From NCBI RefSeq assembly GCF_900209925.1, contig NZ_LT907978.1:2017001-2081000 (forward strand): a stretch of 64,000 nucleotides of DNA. The letters run 5' to 3'. A model generated the notes under the pieces. That model did not search any database. It had not been told where the DNA came from and worked only from the letters and a program-made list of their open reading frames with translations. The position numbers and the translations under genes were made by a program. This document shows positions 1-8,988 of the stretch, piece by piece (within the stretch, counting starts at the first letter, position 1; every line of letters starts with the position of its first letter). This stretch comes from Anaerobutyricum hallii (GTDB taxonomy: Bacteria; Bacillota; Clostridia; Lachnospirales; Lachnospiraceae).

Positions 1-112
1 GAGCTGCCTGAACATCAAGCAACTCTTCTTTATAATAGATTTGATTTAATTATAACAAACTCTACTGGCAATGACAAGCGTAAACTCTTGATTTGTAGAT
101 TTAAGGTAGACG

Positions 113-227
113 AAAAAAGAAAAACTATCCTATCCCATCTGCTCTGTAGTCGCTGTGATTAAGATGCTCATCCGCATCTTAATCACGCTCCCAAGCCGCA
201 TCTGGGATAGGATAGTTTTTCTTTTTT
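113..227 (+). repeat. Long hairpin repeat, member 1 of a dispersed family
   Basis: A perfect 25-bp inverted repeat (113-137 with 203-227) encloses a second perfect 11-bp stem (GATTAAGATGC and its complement). Between outer and inner stem, the 5' side reads TGCTCTGTAGTCGCTGT and the 3' side ACGCTCCCAAGCCGCA. These resemble the internal-loop sequences of the other members, although the stems are unrelated. The A-rich and T-rich ends could make it a bidirectional terminator. The first 112 bases of the window hold no supported gene. Family membership is my inference from visual alignment. Confidence 0.75.
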
Positions 228-333
228 CTGACTAATCTAAATCCACAGTTTGGCAACACGGGAATTCTCCAGAATGTTATGGCTTTCCGGGAAATTAAAT
301 TCTAAAGGATTGACATTTCATATGGAGCCAACA

Positions 334-462
334 AACAGAAAAGCGGAAATTTTATATAGAATAGAATATGATGTCGGAGCAAATAAAAATGCCGGTCAGG
401 CATTTTCTATGCCGCGACTATCTTCATATTCTATTCTATATAAATTTCTGCTTTTCGTCTGT
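334..462 (-). repeat. Long hairpin repeat, member 2, just after etfA
   Basis: Two arms of about 35 bp (around 336-371 and 424-460) form an almost perfect stem with a small inner hairpin (AAAATGCC type, around 386-403). Read on the minus strand, the junctions carry AGTCGCGGCAT and TTTGCTCCGACATC, related to the other members. It begins only a few bases after the etfA stop codon, so it probably ends the acyl-CoA/Etf transcript. Confidence 0.7.
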
Positions 463-468
463 CTCTCT

Positions 469-1500
469 TTACAGATCAGGATTCTCTTTAATCTGCTCTA
501 TCATTGCCGGAATAACCTTATGAAGATCACCTACAATACCATAATCGCAAACTTCAAAAATAGGTGCTTTTGGATCTTTATTAATAGCTACAATATATTT
601 CGATTCGCTCATACCTGCCAAATGCTGGATTGCTCCAGAAATACCACAGGCAATATAAAGATCCGGTCTTACTGTAGTTCCTGTTTGTCCCACCTGATGG
701 CTGGCATCAATCCATCCTGCTTCTACACAGGCACGAGAAGAACCAACAACGCCACCTATCGTATCTGCCAGTTCCTGGACTAAAGCAAAGCCTTCTGCCG
801 TCTTTAATCCACGACCGCCGGAAACCACAATCTTTGCATCTACCAGATTCACCTTCTTCTGATCAGCTACGATTACCTGTTCCAGATTAGTCCGGATATC
901 TTCTTTCGTTAATGCCGGAACAATCACTTCTACCTCACCTGTTTTTTCTTCATGGAAATGTGCTTTCTCCATTACTCCAGGACGTACAGTAGACATCTGT
1001 GGACGGTTTTTCGGACAAACGATCGTTGCCATAAGATTACCGCCAAAAGCCGGTCTTGTCATCAATAATTTATTATCTGTCTCATCAATTTCCAATTTGG
1101 TACAATCCGCAGTCAAACCTGTTCCCAGTCTTGCGGCAAGGCGTGGTCCGATATCTCTCCCAAGAGAAGTTGCTCCTACAAGAACAATCTCTGGTTTTCT
1201 TTCATTAATTAAATCTGCAAATGCCTTCACATAACCATCTGTGGAAAAATCTTTTAACAATGGACTTTCTACATAACAAACTTTGTCTACGCCATAATGA
1301 AGAAGTTTTTCTGTTTCTTCTTTCATTTCATAACCACATACAGCTACTATAAGTTCTCTACTTAAAATATCAGCCAGCTTTCTTCCTTCACCGATTAATT
1401 CGATAGTTACTGGTTCGATTTTCCCATTTCTTTGCTCTGCAATGATCCAGACATTTTTATAATCATTCAGACAAATATTCTGATTTACTTTTGCTCTCAT
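469..1500 (-). CDS. etfA: Electron transfer flavoprotein, alpha subunit
   Basis: EtfA binds FAD and, with EtfB, passes electrons to or from an acyl-CoA dehydrogenase in the cytoplasm. The 343-residue length is typical. The C-terminal FAD-binding half is clear, with VSGGRGLK near residue 228, GSSRA and VGQTGTTVRPDLYIACGISG, then INKDPKAPIFEVCDYGIVGD. The start follows AGGAGGTGAACAGAC. It is the last gene of an apparent operon, 13 nt after etfB, which itself follows an acyl-CoA dehydrogenase. That order matches dehydrogenase-Etf complexes of Clostridia (butyryl-CoA or acryloyl-CoA reductases). Whether this Etf bifurcates electrons to ferredoxin cannot be told from sequence reading alone. Confidence 0.96.
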   Translation of the reverse strand: MRAKVNQNICLNDYKNVWIIAEQRNGKIEPVTIELIGEGRKLADILSRELIVAVCGYEMKEETEKLLHYGVDKVCYVESPLLKDFSTDGYVKAFADLINERKPEIVLVGATSLGRDIGPRLAARLGTGLTADCTKLEIDETDNKLLMTRPAFGGNLMATIVCPKNRPQMSTVRPGVMEKAHFHEEKTGEVEVIVPALTKEDIRTNLEQVIVADQKKVNLVDAKIVVSGGRGLKTAEGFALVQELADTIGGVVGSSRACVEAGWIDASHQVGQTGTTVRPDLYIACGISGAIQHLAGMSESKYIVAINKDPKAPIFEVCDYGIVGDLHKVIPAMIEQIKENPDL

Positions 1501-1513
1501 GTCTGTTCACCTC

Positions 1514-2308
1514 CTAAAATAATTTCAGCGCCGCGAGCTTATCCATCAAAGCTTTTGCTTTTTCTTTTTCGTTCATTCCTTCGATAATTTCACTTTGTTT
1601 GTCTTTTACTGGAACAAAGGAACGATATACGTTTGTCGGTGAACCTTTTAATCCAATCTGTGTCGGATCGATCGAAAGATCTGCAAAAGTCAGCACATGG
1701 ATATTGTCCGTTTCTTCATCATAAGCTCTGAAAATATCTGCCACTGTCGGGAATCTCGGATCATTGAGTTCTTTAATGGCAGTGATAAGACATGGAGTCT
1801 GTACATGGTAAACGAGGTCCGCATTTTCAGTAAATCTGGTTACACGAAGAGCATTCTCTTCCGGTTTGATTTCTTTGGCATAAGTCACCTGTGGGATTCC
1901 TAAAAATTCTGCAATTTCCGGTCCTACCTGTGCGGTATCTCCATCAATAGCCTGACGCCCGCAAAATACGATGTCATAATTTCCTATTTTTTCAATAGCT
2001 GCCGCAAGAATGGTTGCTGTGGCCCAGGTATCTGACCCACCGAAAGCCCGGTCAGAAAGAAGCCAAGCCTCGTCAGCACCCATAGCCAGACCTTCTTTTA
2101 ATGCTGCTTTTGCCTGGGGAGGTCCCATACTCAAGATTGTTACCGTACCTCCTGTCTGCTCTTTTAAAACCAGTGCGGCTTCCAGAGCATTTTTATCATC
2201 TGGATTGATGATACTTTCCACACCCTCACGAATCAATGTGCCTGTTTCTTTATTAATTTTTACCTCATTGGTATTTGGCACCTGCTTAATACATACAATA
2301 CTATTCAT
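1514..2308 (-). CDS. etfB: Electron transfer flavoprotein, beta subunit
   Basis: EtfB is the nucleotide-binding partner of EtfA. At 264 residues it has the family hallmarks: IVCIKQVPNTNEVKI at the N-terminus, NPDDKNALEAAL near residue 36, and the signature CGRQAIDGDTAQVGPEIAEF near residue 115. The start follows GGGAGGGAAAAAG. The gene lies between an acyl-CoA dehydrogenase (15 nt upstream) and etfA (13 nt downstream), so the three are almost certainly co-transcribed and work as one reductase complex. In clostridial bifurcating Etfs this subunit takes NADH. That role is inferred, not shown. Confidence 0.96.
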   Translation of the reverse strand: MNSIVCIKQVPNTNEVKINKETGTLIREGVESIINPDDKNALEAALVLKEQTGGTVTILSMGPPQAKAALKEGLAMGADEAWLLSDRAFGGSDTWATATILAAAIEKIGNYDIVFCGRQAIDGDTAQVGPEIAEFLGIPQVTYAKEIKPEENALRVTRFTENADLVYHVQTPCLITAIKELNDPRFPTVADIFRAYDEETDNIHVLTFADLSIDPTQIGLKGSPTNVYRSFVPVKDKQSEIIEGMNEKEKAKALMDKLAALKLF

Positions 2309-2323
2309 CTTTTTCCCTCCCGA

Positions 2324-3466
2324 TTATTTCAGCACCGCTCTGGAAATGACAACCTTATGTATTTCTGAGGTACCTTCATAGATTTCGGTAATTTTGGCAT
2401 CACGATACATTCTTTCCAATGGATAATCTTTCATATATCCATATCCACCATGAATCTGCAAAGCGAGATTCGTCACAAAGGTAGCTGTTTCTGATGCATT
2501 TAATTTAGCAATGGCTGCCTCTTTAGAGTATGGCTGTCCACTAACTTTCAGCCATGCAGCGCGGAAAATCATCCATTTTGCACATTCAATTTTTGTCGCC
2601 ATGTCGGAAATATACCACTGCAATCCCTGTAAAGCAGAAATTGGTTTCCCAAACTGCACTCTCTCTTTCATGTATTTTACACTTTCATCCAAAGCTCTTT
2701 CAGCAATACCTAACGCCTGTGCTGCGACACCAATTCTGGCACCATCCAAAGCAGTCATGGCAATCTTAAATCCCTGTCCTTCACGACCAATCAGATTTTC
2801 TTTAGGCACACGACAATTGTCAAAAATTAATTCTGCTGTTTCTGAACCATGAATACCCATTTTTTCTTCAATTTTTCCTACAGAAAATCCTGGTGTTCCT
2901 TTTTCTACAAGAATACAGGATAATCCCTTTGTTCCCTTAGCTGGATCAGTCAGAGCAAAAATCAGAAGGTTTTTTGCCTGACTTCCACCAGAAATAAAAC
3001 ACTTTGTTCCATTTAATACGTATTCACCGGTTTCTTCATCAAAAATTGCTGTAGTTTTTGCACTTCCGGCATCAGATCCTGCATTAGGTTCTGTCAGAGC
3101 AAAAGCCCCCAGTTCACCTCCATTAGTAGTTTCTGGTAGGTATTTCTTTTTCTGTTCTTCCGTACCAAACTTACTTAATACAGAAGCGAAAATTGTATGA
3201 ATAGAAAGAATTGCTGCACAAGAGGCGTCTTTTTTAGCAATTTCTGTTACTACTAACACCTTATCAATGTCTGTTCCTCCACTTCCGCCATAATTTGTCG
3301 GTGTACCAATACCGGCAAATCCTACTTTACACATTTCATTAAAAATGTCCCTTGGGAATTCTCCTGTACGGTCAATTTCTTCTGCTCTTGGTTCAATATA
3401 TTTTTCTGCAAATTCTGCTGCTGTTTTCTGTAACATCAGCTGTCCATCAGTAAATTTAAAATCCAT
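2324..3466 (-). CDS. Acyl-CoA dehydrogenase (short-chain/acryloyl-CoA reductase-like)
   Basis: This FAD enzyme interconverts acyl-CoA and 2-enoyl-CoA with Etf as electron partner. All parts of a 380-residue ACAD are visible: FALTEPNAGSDAGS near residue 130, KCFISGGSQAKN, the C-terminal IHGGYGYMKDYPLERMYRDAK, and the catalytic Glu364 in IYEGTSEIHK. The start follows GGGAGGAAACT. It sits directly upstream of etfBA and downstream of a CoA-transferase and two beta-alanyl-CoA lyase-like genes. The context fits reduction of acryloyl- or crotonyl-type CoA esters. Butyryl-CoA dehydrogenase is the main alternative, but the usual thl-crt-hbd partners are absent here. Confidence 0.9.
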   Translation of the reverse strand: MDFKFTDGQLMLQKTAAEFAEKYIEPRAEEIDRTGEFPRDIFNEMCKVGFAGIGTPTNYGGSGGTDIDKVLVVTEIAKKDASCAAILSIHTIFASVLSKFGTEEQKKKYLPETTNGGELGAFALTEPNAGSDAGSAKTTAIFDEETGEYVLNGTKCFISGGSQAKNLLIFALTDPAKGTKGLSCILVEKGTPGFSVGKIEEKMGIHGSETAELIFDNCRVPKENLIGREGQGFKIAMTALDGARIGVAAQALGIAERALDESVKYMKERVQFGKPISALQGLQWYISDMATKIECAKWMIFRAAWLKVSGQPYSKEAAIAKLNASETATFVTNLALQIHGGYGYMKDYPLERMYRDAKITEIYEGTSEIHKVVISRAVLK

Positions 3467-3481
3467 AGTTTCCTCCCGGTT

Positions 3482-4663
3482 CTATAATACGCCCTCATCC
3501 TTTAACTGCGCGTAGGTTTCGTCATCTAAATGGAAGACTTCCTGATTATGCTGGCCCAAAAGCGGTGCTGGTGTATCAATACTTGGTGGAGTTTTGCTAA
3601 GTTTAACCGGGCATCCCTGGAAATACATTTCTCCAATTGTCGGATGATCCATATGCACCATCATCTCTCTTGCCTGAATCTGTGGATGTTCAATGGCTTC
3701 CTTCATATTAAGAACGGGGCCGCAAGGAATACCTGCTTCATCAAAAATCTCTTCCAGTTCTGCTTTTGTATGCTGTTTTGTCCATTCAGTAATTAATTGT
3801 TGTAATCCATTTTCGTAATTCTGACAACGCAGGTCGTTCGTAAGATATAAAGGATCATCCACTAGTTCAGGACGTTCGATAACATCACAGAATGTACGGA
3901 ACAACTTATCATTTCCAACCCCCAGTGCCACATAACCGTCAGAAGTAGGGTAAATGTCAAATGGAGAAATCGACGGATCGATATTTCCCTGTCTTTCTGG
4001 AATAATACCCTGCATAGTTGTTTTTACAATGGAATTTTCCAATAAAGTAAAAATCGTATCCATCATGGAAACATCCACATGCTGTCCTTCTCCAGTTTTT
4101 TCTCTATGATAGAGAGCTAAAAGAAAACCAACACATAAATAAATTCCTGCTACATGATCTGCTACAGACGGTCCTACTTTGACCGGTGGAGCATCCTTAT
4201 ATCCAGTAAGATTAACCATGCCTCCCATAGACTGTGCAACAATATCATAACAAGGACGGTGGGAAATCGGACCATACTGACCAAATCCGGAGCCTGATGC
4301 ATAAATAATCTTCGGATTAATTTTTTTCAGTGTTTCGTAGTCTACTCCCAGTTTTTTTGTTACACCCGGACGATAATTCTCCACAACAGCATCGGCATCC
4401 TTTACCAGTTCATAGAACATTTCCCTTGCTTTTTCATTTTTTAAATTCAAAGTACAACCTTTTTTATTTCTATTTAAAAAAGCATAGAATCCACTTTCGC
4501 CACTCTTTTCATCCAGTGGTCCCCAGGTTCTGCACTGTTCTCCTGCCGGAGGTTCAAATTTGATAACATCTGCACCATGATCTGCCAGCATTGTTGTACA
4601 AAATGGTCCGTTCAATGCGCTGGTTAAATCCAACACCTTTAATCCTTCTAAGGCTTTCATCAT
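3482..4663 (-). CDS. Family III (CaiB/BaiF) CoA-transferase
   Basis: Family III CoA-transferases move CoA between acids through an aspartyl intermediate. The N-terminal VLDLTSALNGPFCTTMLADH and FEPPAGEQCRTWGP are typical. Asp169 in GPSVADHVAGIYL is at the position of the known catalytic aspartate, and GEGQHVDVSMMD follows. Length 393 is normal. The start ATG overlaps the upstream stop by 4 nt, and the next gene is an acyl-CoA dehydrogenase. In this setting it may activate a beta-amino acid, or release the end product, using acetyl- or propionyl-CoA. The substrate is not readable from the sequence. A second ATG directly follows the first, so the start may be one codon later. Confidence 0.88.
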   Translation of the reverse strand: MMKALEGLKVLDLTSALNGPFCTTMLADHGADVIKFEPPAGEQCRTWGPLDEKSGESGFYAFLNRNKKGCTLNLKNEKAREMFYELVKDADAVVENYRPGVTKKLGVDYETLKKINPKIIYASGSGFGQYGPISHRPCYDIVAQSMGGMVNLTGYKDAPPVKVGPSVADHVAGIYLCVGFLLALYHREKTGEGQHVDVSMMDTIFTLLENSIVKTTMQGIIPERQGNIDPSISPFDIYPTSDGYVALGVGNDKLFRTFCDVIERPELVDDPLYLTNDLRCQNYENGLQQLITEWTKQHTKAELEEIFDEAGIPCGPVLNMKEAIEHPQIQAREMMVHMDHPTIGEMYFQGCPVKLSKTPPSIDTPAPLLGQHNQEVFHLDDETYAQLKDEGVL

Positions 4664-5133
4664 TTTCCCTCTCTTTTTGCTCTTACTCTTTTTCTACTTT
4701 TTTTGCTTTTTTCAGATACTTTTTTTTCATTTTTTTCATTTTCCGTATCTTTCTTTTCATTTTTCGGAATATCATATTCAAAAATGGCTACAGTAGATAA
4801 TGGTGGATCAACCATCATATCAATAGAGCTTGGGAATGGAGGATCTACTGGCAGTTCACATACTTTAAAAGAACGAACTTCAATCACTGCTTTTCCATCT
4901 GCTTCTTCATTTAATCTTGCTTTAAATTCCATGTAATCTCCAGCATGGCATGGTACAAAAAGACGAATTTTTCTTACCTTGCTGCATCTGCTGATATTTC
5001 CATATAATTTTGCCATCAGACGATCTGCTACATCTCCCATATAAGTAATGGAACGGGCACCATTGACTACTCCGCCACCGTAAAATACATCTCTGTCTGA
5101 CATTCTATATCTCATCGTTACTTCTTTGGACAT
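4660..5133 (-). CDS. Hotdog protein, beta-alanyl-CoA:ammonia lyase / 3-aminobutyryl-CoA lyase family, with charged tail
   Basis: The first 110 residues match, from memory, the pattern of clostridial beta-alanyl-CoA:ammonia lyase: YRMSDRDVFYGGGVVNGARS, then a GDVADRLM block and HAGDYMEFKARL. Such enzymes remove ammonia from beta-aminoacyl-CoA to give an enoyl-CoA. The C-terminal 35 residues are an unusual run of Lys/Glu/Arg (NEKKDTENEKNEKK and onwards) not expected in the family, which may be a disordered extension. The start follows AAAGGAGAAGAATC. The gene overlaps the CoA-transferase by 4 nt. A paralogue lies 146 nt upstream. Whether both are catalytic or form a hetero-oligomer is unknown. 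Confidence 0.75.
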   Translation of the reverse strand: MSKEVTMRYRMSDRDVFYGGGVVNGARSITYMGDVADRLMAKLYGNISRCSKVRKIRLFVPCHAGDYMEFKARLNEEADGKAVIEVRSFKVCELPVDPPFPSSIDMMVDPPLSTVAIFEYDIPKNEKKDTENEKNEKKVSEKSKKSRKRVRAKREGK

Positions 5134-5279
5134 GATTCTTCTCCTTTTTCCTTTTGATGTACTTCTGTAATCTTTCCGCCAACCAAATACAAAAAGATTA
5201 CAGAGTACATTTTGTCTTCATATCTGTTCTGCTTCTTTTCATATACTGATCTTAACTTATTGATCTGAACTGATTTGAT

Positions 5280-5735
5280 TTAGAGTTCCAGTTCTCTCCA
5301 TGGATCAATAACAGCACCATCCGGCTGTTCTCCACGCTGTAATTCTTTTTTTACAACAAGAACTACCGTTCCTTCTGTAATCAATTTTGGTTCATCAAAA
5401 TAGTACATATCACCTGGTCTTGCATCTTTGATTCCCATTCTGGAAGCCAATGTTGCTACTTTATATGTACGAATCTTACAAGTTCTTGATGTTCCTCCGA
5501 TTTTGATCATCTCAGCGGTAAAATCAAGCTGATCTCCTACATATGCATCTTCTAAAAGCTCTACATCCGTATAACCAAGACATAAAGATTCATCTCCATC
5601 ATTTAAAATCATTAATTCTGTTTCTACATCTCCAATAAAATCGAACTGACGACCGAAAGGAATTCTTCCTTCTGGATCATTGGCATCTGCTGTAGTCATT
5701 TTGTAACTTAATACGGCTGTTTTTCTTGCACTCAC
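5280..5735 (-). CDS. Beta-alanyl-CoA:ammonia lyase family hotdog enzyme
   Basis: This 151-residue protein is the closer of the pair to the beta-alanyl-CoA:ammonia lyase pattern: FDFIGDVETELMILNDGDES, LGYTDVELLEDAYVGD, then TCKIRTYKVAT, which correspond block by block to the Clostridium propionicum enzyme as I recall it. It would convert beta-alanyl-CoA (or a homologue) to acryloyl-type CoA plus ammonia. The start is GTG, chosen because AGGAGGG stands 7 nt before it. It appears to be the first gene of the lyase/CoA-transferase/dehydrogenase/Etf run. An upstream bidirectional terminator separates it from the second dehydrogenase. Confidence 0.78.
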   Translation of the reverse strand: MSARKTAVLSYKMTTADANDPEGRIPFGRQFDFIGDVETELMILNDGDESLCLGYTDVELLEDAYVGDQLDFTAEMIKIGGTSRTCKIRTYKVATLASRMGIKDARPGDMYYFDEPKLITEGTVVLVVKKELQRGEQPDGAVIDPWRELEL

Positions 5736-5907
5736 GTTAAAACCCTCCTGTTAAATATTCCACTTTTAATCTTTTTGCATATTCCTATGCGTTACAATCA
5801 TTCTAATTCATCCCACAAACGCACAGTCAATGACCCTTATAAACTTTTTTTCATTTTTTTTATGAATTTTTTCCAAAACTCTCCCCTTTCTGATAGTTTT
5901 TTTGTGT

Positions 5908-5964
5908 AAAAAAAGAACAGCTAACAAAATATATTGTCTTCATCTCTTTGATAGCTGTTCTTTT
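5908..5964 (-). terminator. Intrinsic terminator after the second acyl-CoA dehydrogenase
   Basis: AAAAGAACAGCTA (5911-5923) pairs perfectly with its complement at 5952-5964. On the minus strand the second arm runs into a T-rich tract. It lies between the stop of the dehydrogenase at 5991 and the start of the lyase operon, and separates the two transcripts. Confidence 0.8.
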
Positions 5965-5990
5965 CCTATTTTTATTTCATTTTCTTCTTT

Positions 5991-7133
5991 TTATTTAAAG
6001 ATATTTTTGCTGATGATCATCCTCTGTATTTCATTCGTTCCTTCATAAATTTGTGTAATCTTAGCATCGCGGAACATTCTTTCCACATTTTGTTCCCTCA
6101 TATAACCAGCACCACCCATATTCTGTACACATTCCGTTGTCACATGCATTGCTAAATTCGTGCAGGCAAGTTTTGCTTTACATGCCTCTACTGCAAAGTT
6201 TTCTCCATTTTGCTGTTTCCATACAGTGTGATACAGCAGCAATCTTGCCATATCGATTTCTGTTTCTAAATCTGCCATTTTAAAAGCAAGATACTGATTC
6301 TTATAAATTGGCTTACCAAACTGTACTCGTTCCATCATGTGTTTTTTCGCAATTTCATAAGCACCTTCTGCCAATCCTAAGCCCTGTGCTGCCACACTGA
6401 TTCGTCCTGCATTCAATGCTGTCAATGCATAACGGAGACCACTACCTTCTTCACCAAGCAGCCGATCTGCTGGAATTACACAATCTTCAAAAATAATTTC
6501 TGCAACTTTTGCTGAACGGATTCCACATTTGTTTTCCACATGACCAATGCGTACCCCCGGTGTAGTTTTCAAGTCGATCAAGAAAGCGCTTAATCCTTTG
6601 GAGCCTTTGGATAAATCTGTGCTGGCAATCAGCATACAGTAATCTGCCACCGCAGAGTTAGTAATGTATCGTTTCTTTCCGTTGATCACATATGTGTCTC
6701 CACGTTTTTCTGCTGTTGCTTTTGCATTACCTGGATCTGAACCGGCATCAGGCTCTGTCAGCGCAAAACATCCCAAAGCATCTCCGGCAAATAATCTTGG
6801 AAGAGCATGCATTTTCTGTTCCTCTGTTCCGAATTTGAAAATTCCTGTAGTAAAGGTTGAAGAAATAGCATAGGCAATACCAAAGGAAGAATCTATCTTA
6901 CATAATTCTTCTACAATTAGAGCAAAAGAAAGATAATCTTTCCCCTGTCCTCCATATTCTTTTGGAAACTGTACCCCGATGAGACCTTCTTCTCCCAGCT
7001 TTTTTAAAATATCCATCGGAAACTCTTCTGTCATGTCTCTTTCCTGTACTCCTGGGAGTAATTCTCTTTGTGCGAACTCTCTTGCTGCCTGTCTAATCTC
7101 TTCCTGCTGTTTTGTTAATGCGAAATCCATCAT
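5991..7133 (-). CDS. Acyl-CoA dehydrogenase (second copy)
   Basis: A second 380-residue FAD-dependent acyl-CoA dehydrogenase. Diagnostic blocks are CFALTEPDAGSDPGNAKATA, KRYITNSAVADYCM, RISVAAQGLGLAEGAYE, NMGGAGYMREQNVERMFRDA and the catalytic Glu364 in IYEGTNEIQR. The start follows GGAGAAGGAACC, with a tandem ATG. It is a separate transcript from the Etf cluster because a strong terminator follows it, but the neighbourhood suggests it uses the same Etf. The chain-length preference (butyryl-, isobutyryl-, glutaryl-type) cannot be assigned by reading. The 273 bases upstream of it hold no gene. Confidence 0.9.
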   Translation of the reverse strand: MMDFALTKQQEEIRQAAREFAQRELLPGVQERDMTEEFPMDILKKLGEEGLIGVQFPKEYGGQGKDYLSFALIVEELCKIDSSFGIAYAISSTFTTGIFKFGTEEQKMHALPRLFAGDALGCFALTEPDAGSDPGNAKATAEKRGDTYVINGKKRYITNSAVADYCMLIASTDLSKGSKGLSAFLIDLKTTPGVRIGHVENKCGIRSAKVAEIIFEDCVIPADRLLGEEGSGLRYALTALNAGRISVAAQGLGLAEGAYEIAKKHMMERVQFGKPIYKNQYLAFKMADLETEIDMARLLLYHTVWKQQNGENFAVEACKAKLACTNLAMHVTTECVQNMGGAGYMREQNVERMFRDAKITQIYEGTNEIQRMIISKNIFK

Positions 7134-7406
7134 GGTTCCTTCTCCTTTCTTTGATGGCAGACTGTTTTTACTTTATACCCCTCCTGCCATCATAACCCGT
7201 TTCTTAACTTTACCCCAACACGATACTTTTCCGTCTTCTTTTTCATTTCTGGCTCTGAAAAATCTTGTCAAAAAATTCATGTGCTTTTTGGTGGGGTGGA
7301 TTCTATCACGAAGAGAAAAAGAATGCAAGAGAAAAAACAAAAAAAAGAGATTTTTTTCGCTTTTTTTGCGTTTTTTTACCCTCTCTTTAGTGGAGAGTTT
7401 CCTCTT

Positions 7407-8336
7407 TTATTTTCCTAACAAAAGCGCAAATAATGGGATTGTCAAGAAACAAAACACAGTAGATAACATCACCTCTTTGACCACAAATTCTTCATCACTT
7501 TTATATTCTTTACTAAAAATAGCACTAACCGAACCTACTGGCATAGCAAAACTCATAATAACAACTTTTTCCAGCAAAGAAATTTCTTCTGTCCACAGGC
7601 GAATCAGAAAAAGTGTAATCATCGGTACAGCTACCAGTTTGATGACCGCAACTGCATAGATATGCCGATCTTTCCAAAAATCTGTCCAACAGATTCCCCC
7701 CAGTTGAAATCCAATCATAAACATAGTCAGCGGGGTGGTGGCATTCCCCAACATTTTTATGGCATCTCCAATAATCGGAGGCAACGTGATTCTTACCAGA
7801 AAGAAAAATAATCCTAAAAGTACCCCGAGCATTCCCGGACTAAACAGTTTCTTCCACTGCATATGCAGGTCTGCTTCCACAGACATCTGAATCAGCAAAA
7901 TTCCCACTGTAAAAATCAAAATATCATTAATCAGCTCTACAATAGCCACATAAAATACCGCTTCACCTCCATAAAGCGCTTTCATAACTGGGATTCCGAT
8001 AAAACCAGTATTTCCAAATAGTAACATAAACGTCATAAGATACCGTCTTTGTTTCATCATTTTTAATCCTTTTGCCAGAGGATAGCTAAACACAAAAAGA
8101 ATGATAAATACTGCCATACAGACCAGAAGGATATATCCACTATCTTTTAATATCCGCATAGAAAACTTCATCTGCATAGCATCAATCACAAGACAAGGCC
8201 AGGTTAGATTTATAATGATGCTGTTGACTCCCTGACTCTGGTTCTCAGTCATCCACTCTTTTTTTCGAAAAAATATTCCTGGGAGAACTAATAAAAACAA
8301 CATAGCCAGCGATTGAAAAATAGATTGTATAAGCAT
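7407..8336 (-). CDS. AEC (auxin efflux carrier) family permease
   Basis: An integral membrane protein of 309 residues with about ten hydrophobic segments in the two five-helix halves of the AEC family. GNTGFIGIPVMKALYGGEA near residue 107 is the family's conserved crossover region in the first half, and MSFAMPVGSVSAIFSKEY is its counterpart in the second. Members carry organic anions such as malate, but the substrate here is unknown. The start follows GGAGGATATCT. It stands downstream of the DUF1097 gene, with terminator-like hairpins between them, so it is probably transcribed on its own. Confidence 0.85.
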   Translation of the reverse strand: MLIQSIFQSLAMLFLLVLPGIFFRKKEWMTENQSQGVNSIIINLTWPCLVIDAMQMKFSMRILKDSGYILLVCMAVFIILFVFSYPLAKGLKMMKQRRYLMTFMLLFGNTGFIGIPVMKALYGGEAVFYVAIVELINDILIFTVGILLIQMSVEADLHMQWKKLFSPGMLGVLLGLFFFLVRITLPPIIGDAIKMLGNATTPLTMFMIGFQLGGICWTDFWKDRHIYAVAVIKLVAVPMITLFLIRLWTEEISLLEKVVIMSFAMPVGSVSAIFSKEYKSDEEFVVKEVMLSTVFCFLTIPLFALLLGK

Positions 8337-8411
8337 AGATATCCTCCATTTAAACTTTAACGTACTTTAAAAATCTTTTTGTCCTTACTTTTATTAAAAA
8401 GATTTTTACAT

Positions 8412-8467
8412 AAAAAATGGACTGCATTTCCTGATTCTTCCCATCCAAATCTTACAGTCCATTTTTG
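8412..8467. terminator. Bidirectional terminator-like hairpin
   Basis: AAAAATGGACTG (8413-8424) pairs with CAGTCCATTTTT (8455-8466), A-rich on one side and T-rich on the other. It lies between the DUF1097 stop and the AEC start. A second AT-only hairpin (AAAAATCTTTTT/AAAAAGATTTTT) lies next to it at about 8369-8406. Confidence 0.7.
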
Positions 8468-8496
8468 GTTTCTTCTGAAAATCTTTATTCTATTTC

Positions 8497-8988
8497 TTAT
8501 TGTGCTGCACTTTCTTCCTGCTGTTCTCCACCAGTTGCTTTTTTGTAGAGCCATGCACCACTAGTATCACAAGTCCATCCTAAAAATGCACCTACAATGA
8601 TAGACGGTACCAAAACTTTCCAGTCGCCTCCTGCTGCAAAGGTTGCAAAACATCCAAGAAACGTTCCTGGTGTAAAACTGAACCATTCAAACTTCGTAAT
8701 AATGCAGATTACAAAAGAGATAATTCCACTCCAGATACCCAGATTCCCCAGCTCAGGAGAAAGCTGTCCTAATAAAATAATACTCATTCCACACACAATT
8801 CCCATAAGGTTAGGAATAATTGCATTTTTCAATCCGGCTGCACCATGCTTACCTGTGGCAAAATAGGTAGTGCATCCCGCAAAACCAGCCCAAGTCAGCA
8901 GCCCCAACGGCACCGAAATAAAAGACCACACGCCACAGAACAATCCTGTCGTAATACTCAGTGCACATAAAAAACTCATTTTCTTCAT
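8497..8988 (-). CDS. DUF1097 family membrane protein
   Basis: A small membrane protein of 163 residues with about five transmembrane segments and the DUF1097 pattern: PLGLLTWAGFAGCTTYFATG, then GLKNAIIPNLMGIVCG and the late FTPGTFLGCFATFA block. The start is placed at the ATG 18 nt inside the longest open frame because GGAGGGGG stands just before it, while no ribosome site precedes the first ATG. The function of the family is unknown. Some members sit beside transporters, so a role in substrate movement or membrane homeostasis is only a guess. Confidence 0.82.
   Translation of the reverse strand: MKKMSFLCALSITTGLFCGVWSFISVPLGLLTWAGFAGCTTYFATGKHGAAGLKNAIIPNLMGIVCGMSIILLGQLSPELGNLGIWSGIISFVICIITKFEWFSFTPGTFLGCFATFAAGGDWKVLVPSIIVGAFLGWTCDTSGAWLYKKATGGEQQEESAAQ

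Noticed and set aside
250-783. Open frame of 177 codons on the plus strand across hairpin 2 and the end of etfA
   Set aside because: It runs antisense to etfA and through a long hairpin, has no ribosome site, and its composition is that of a shadow frame.
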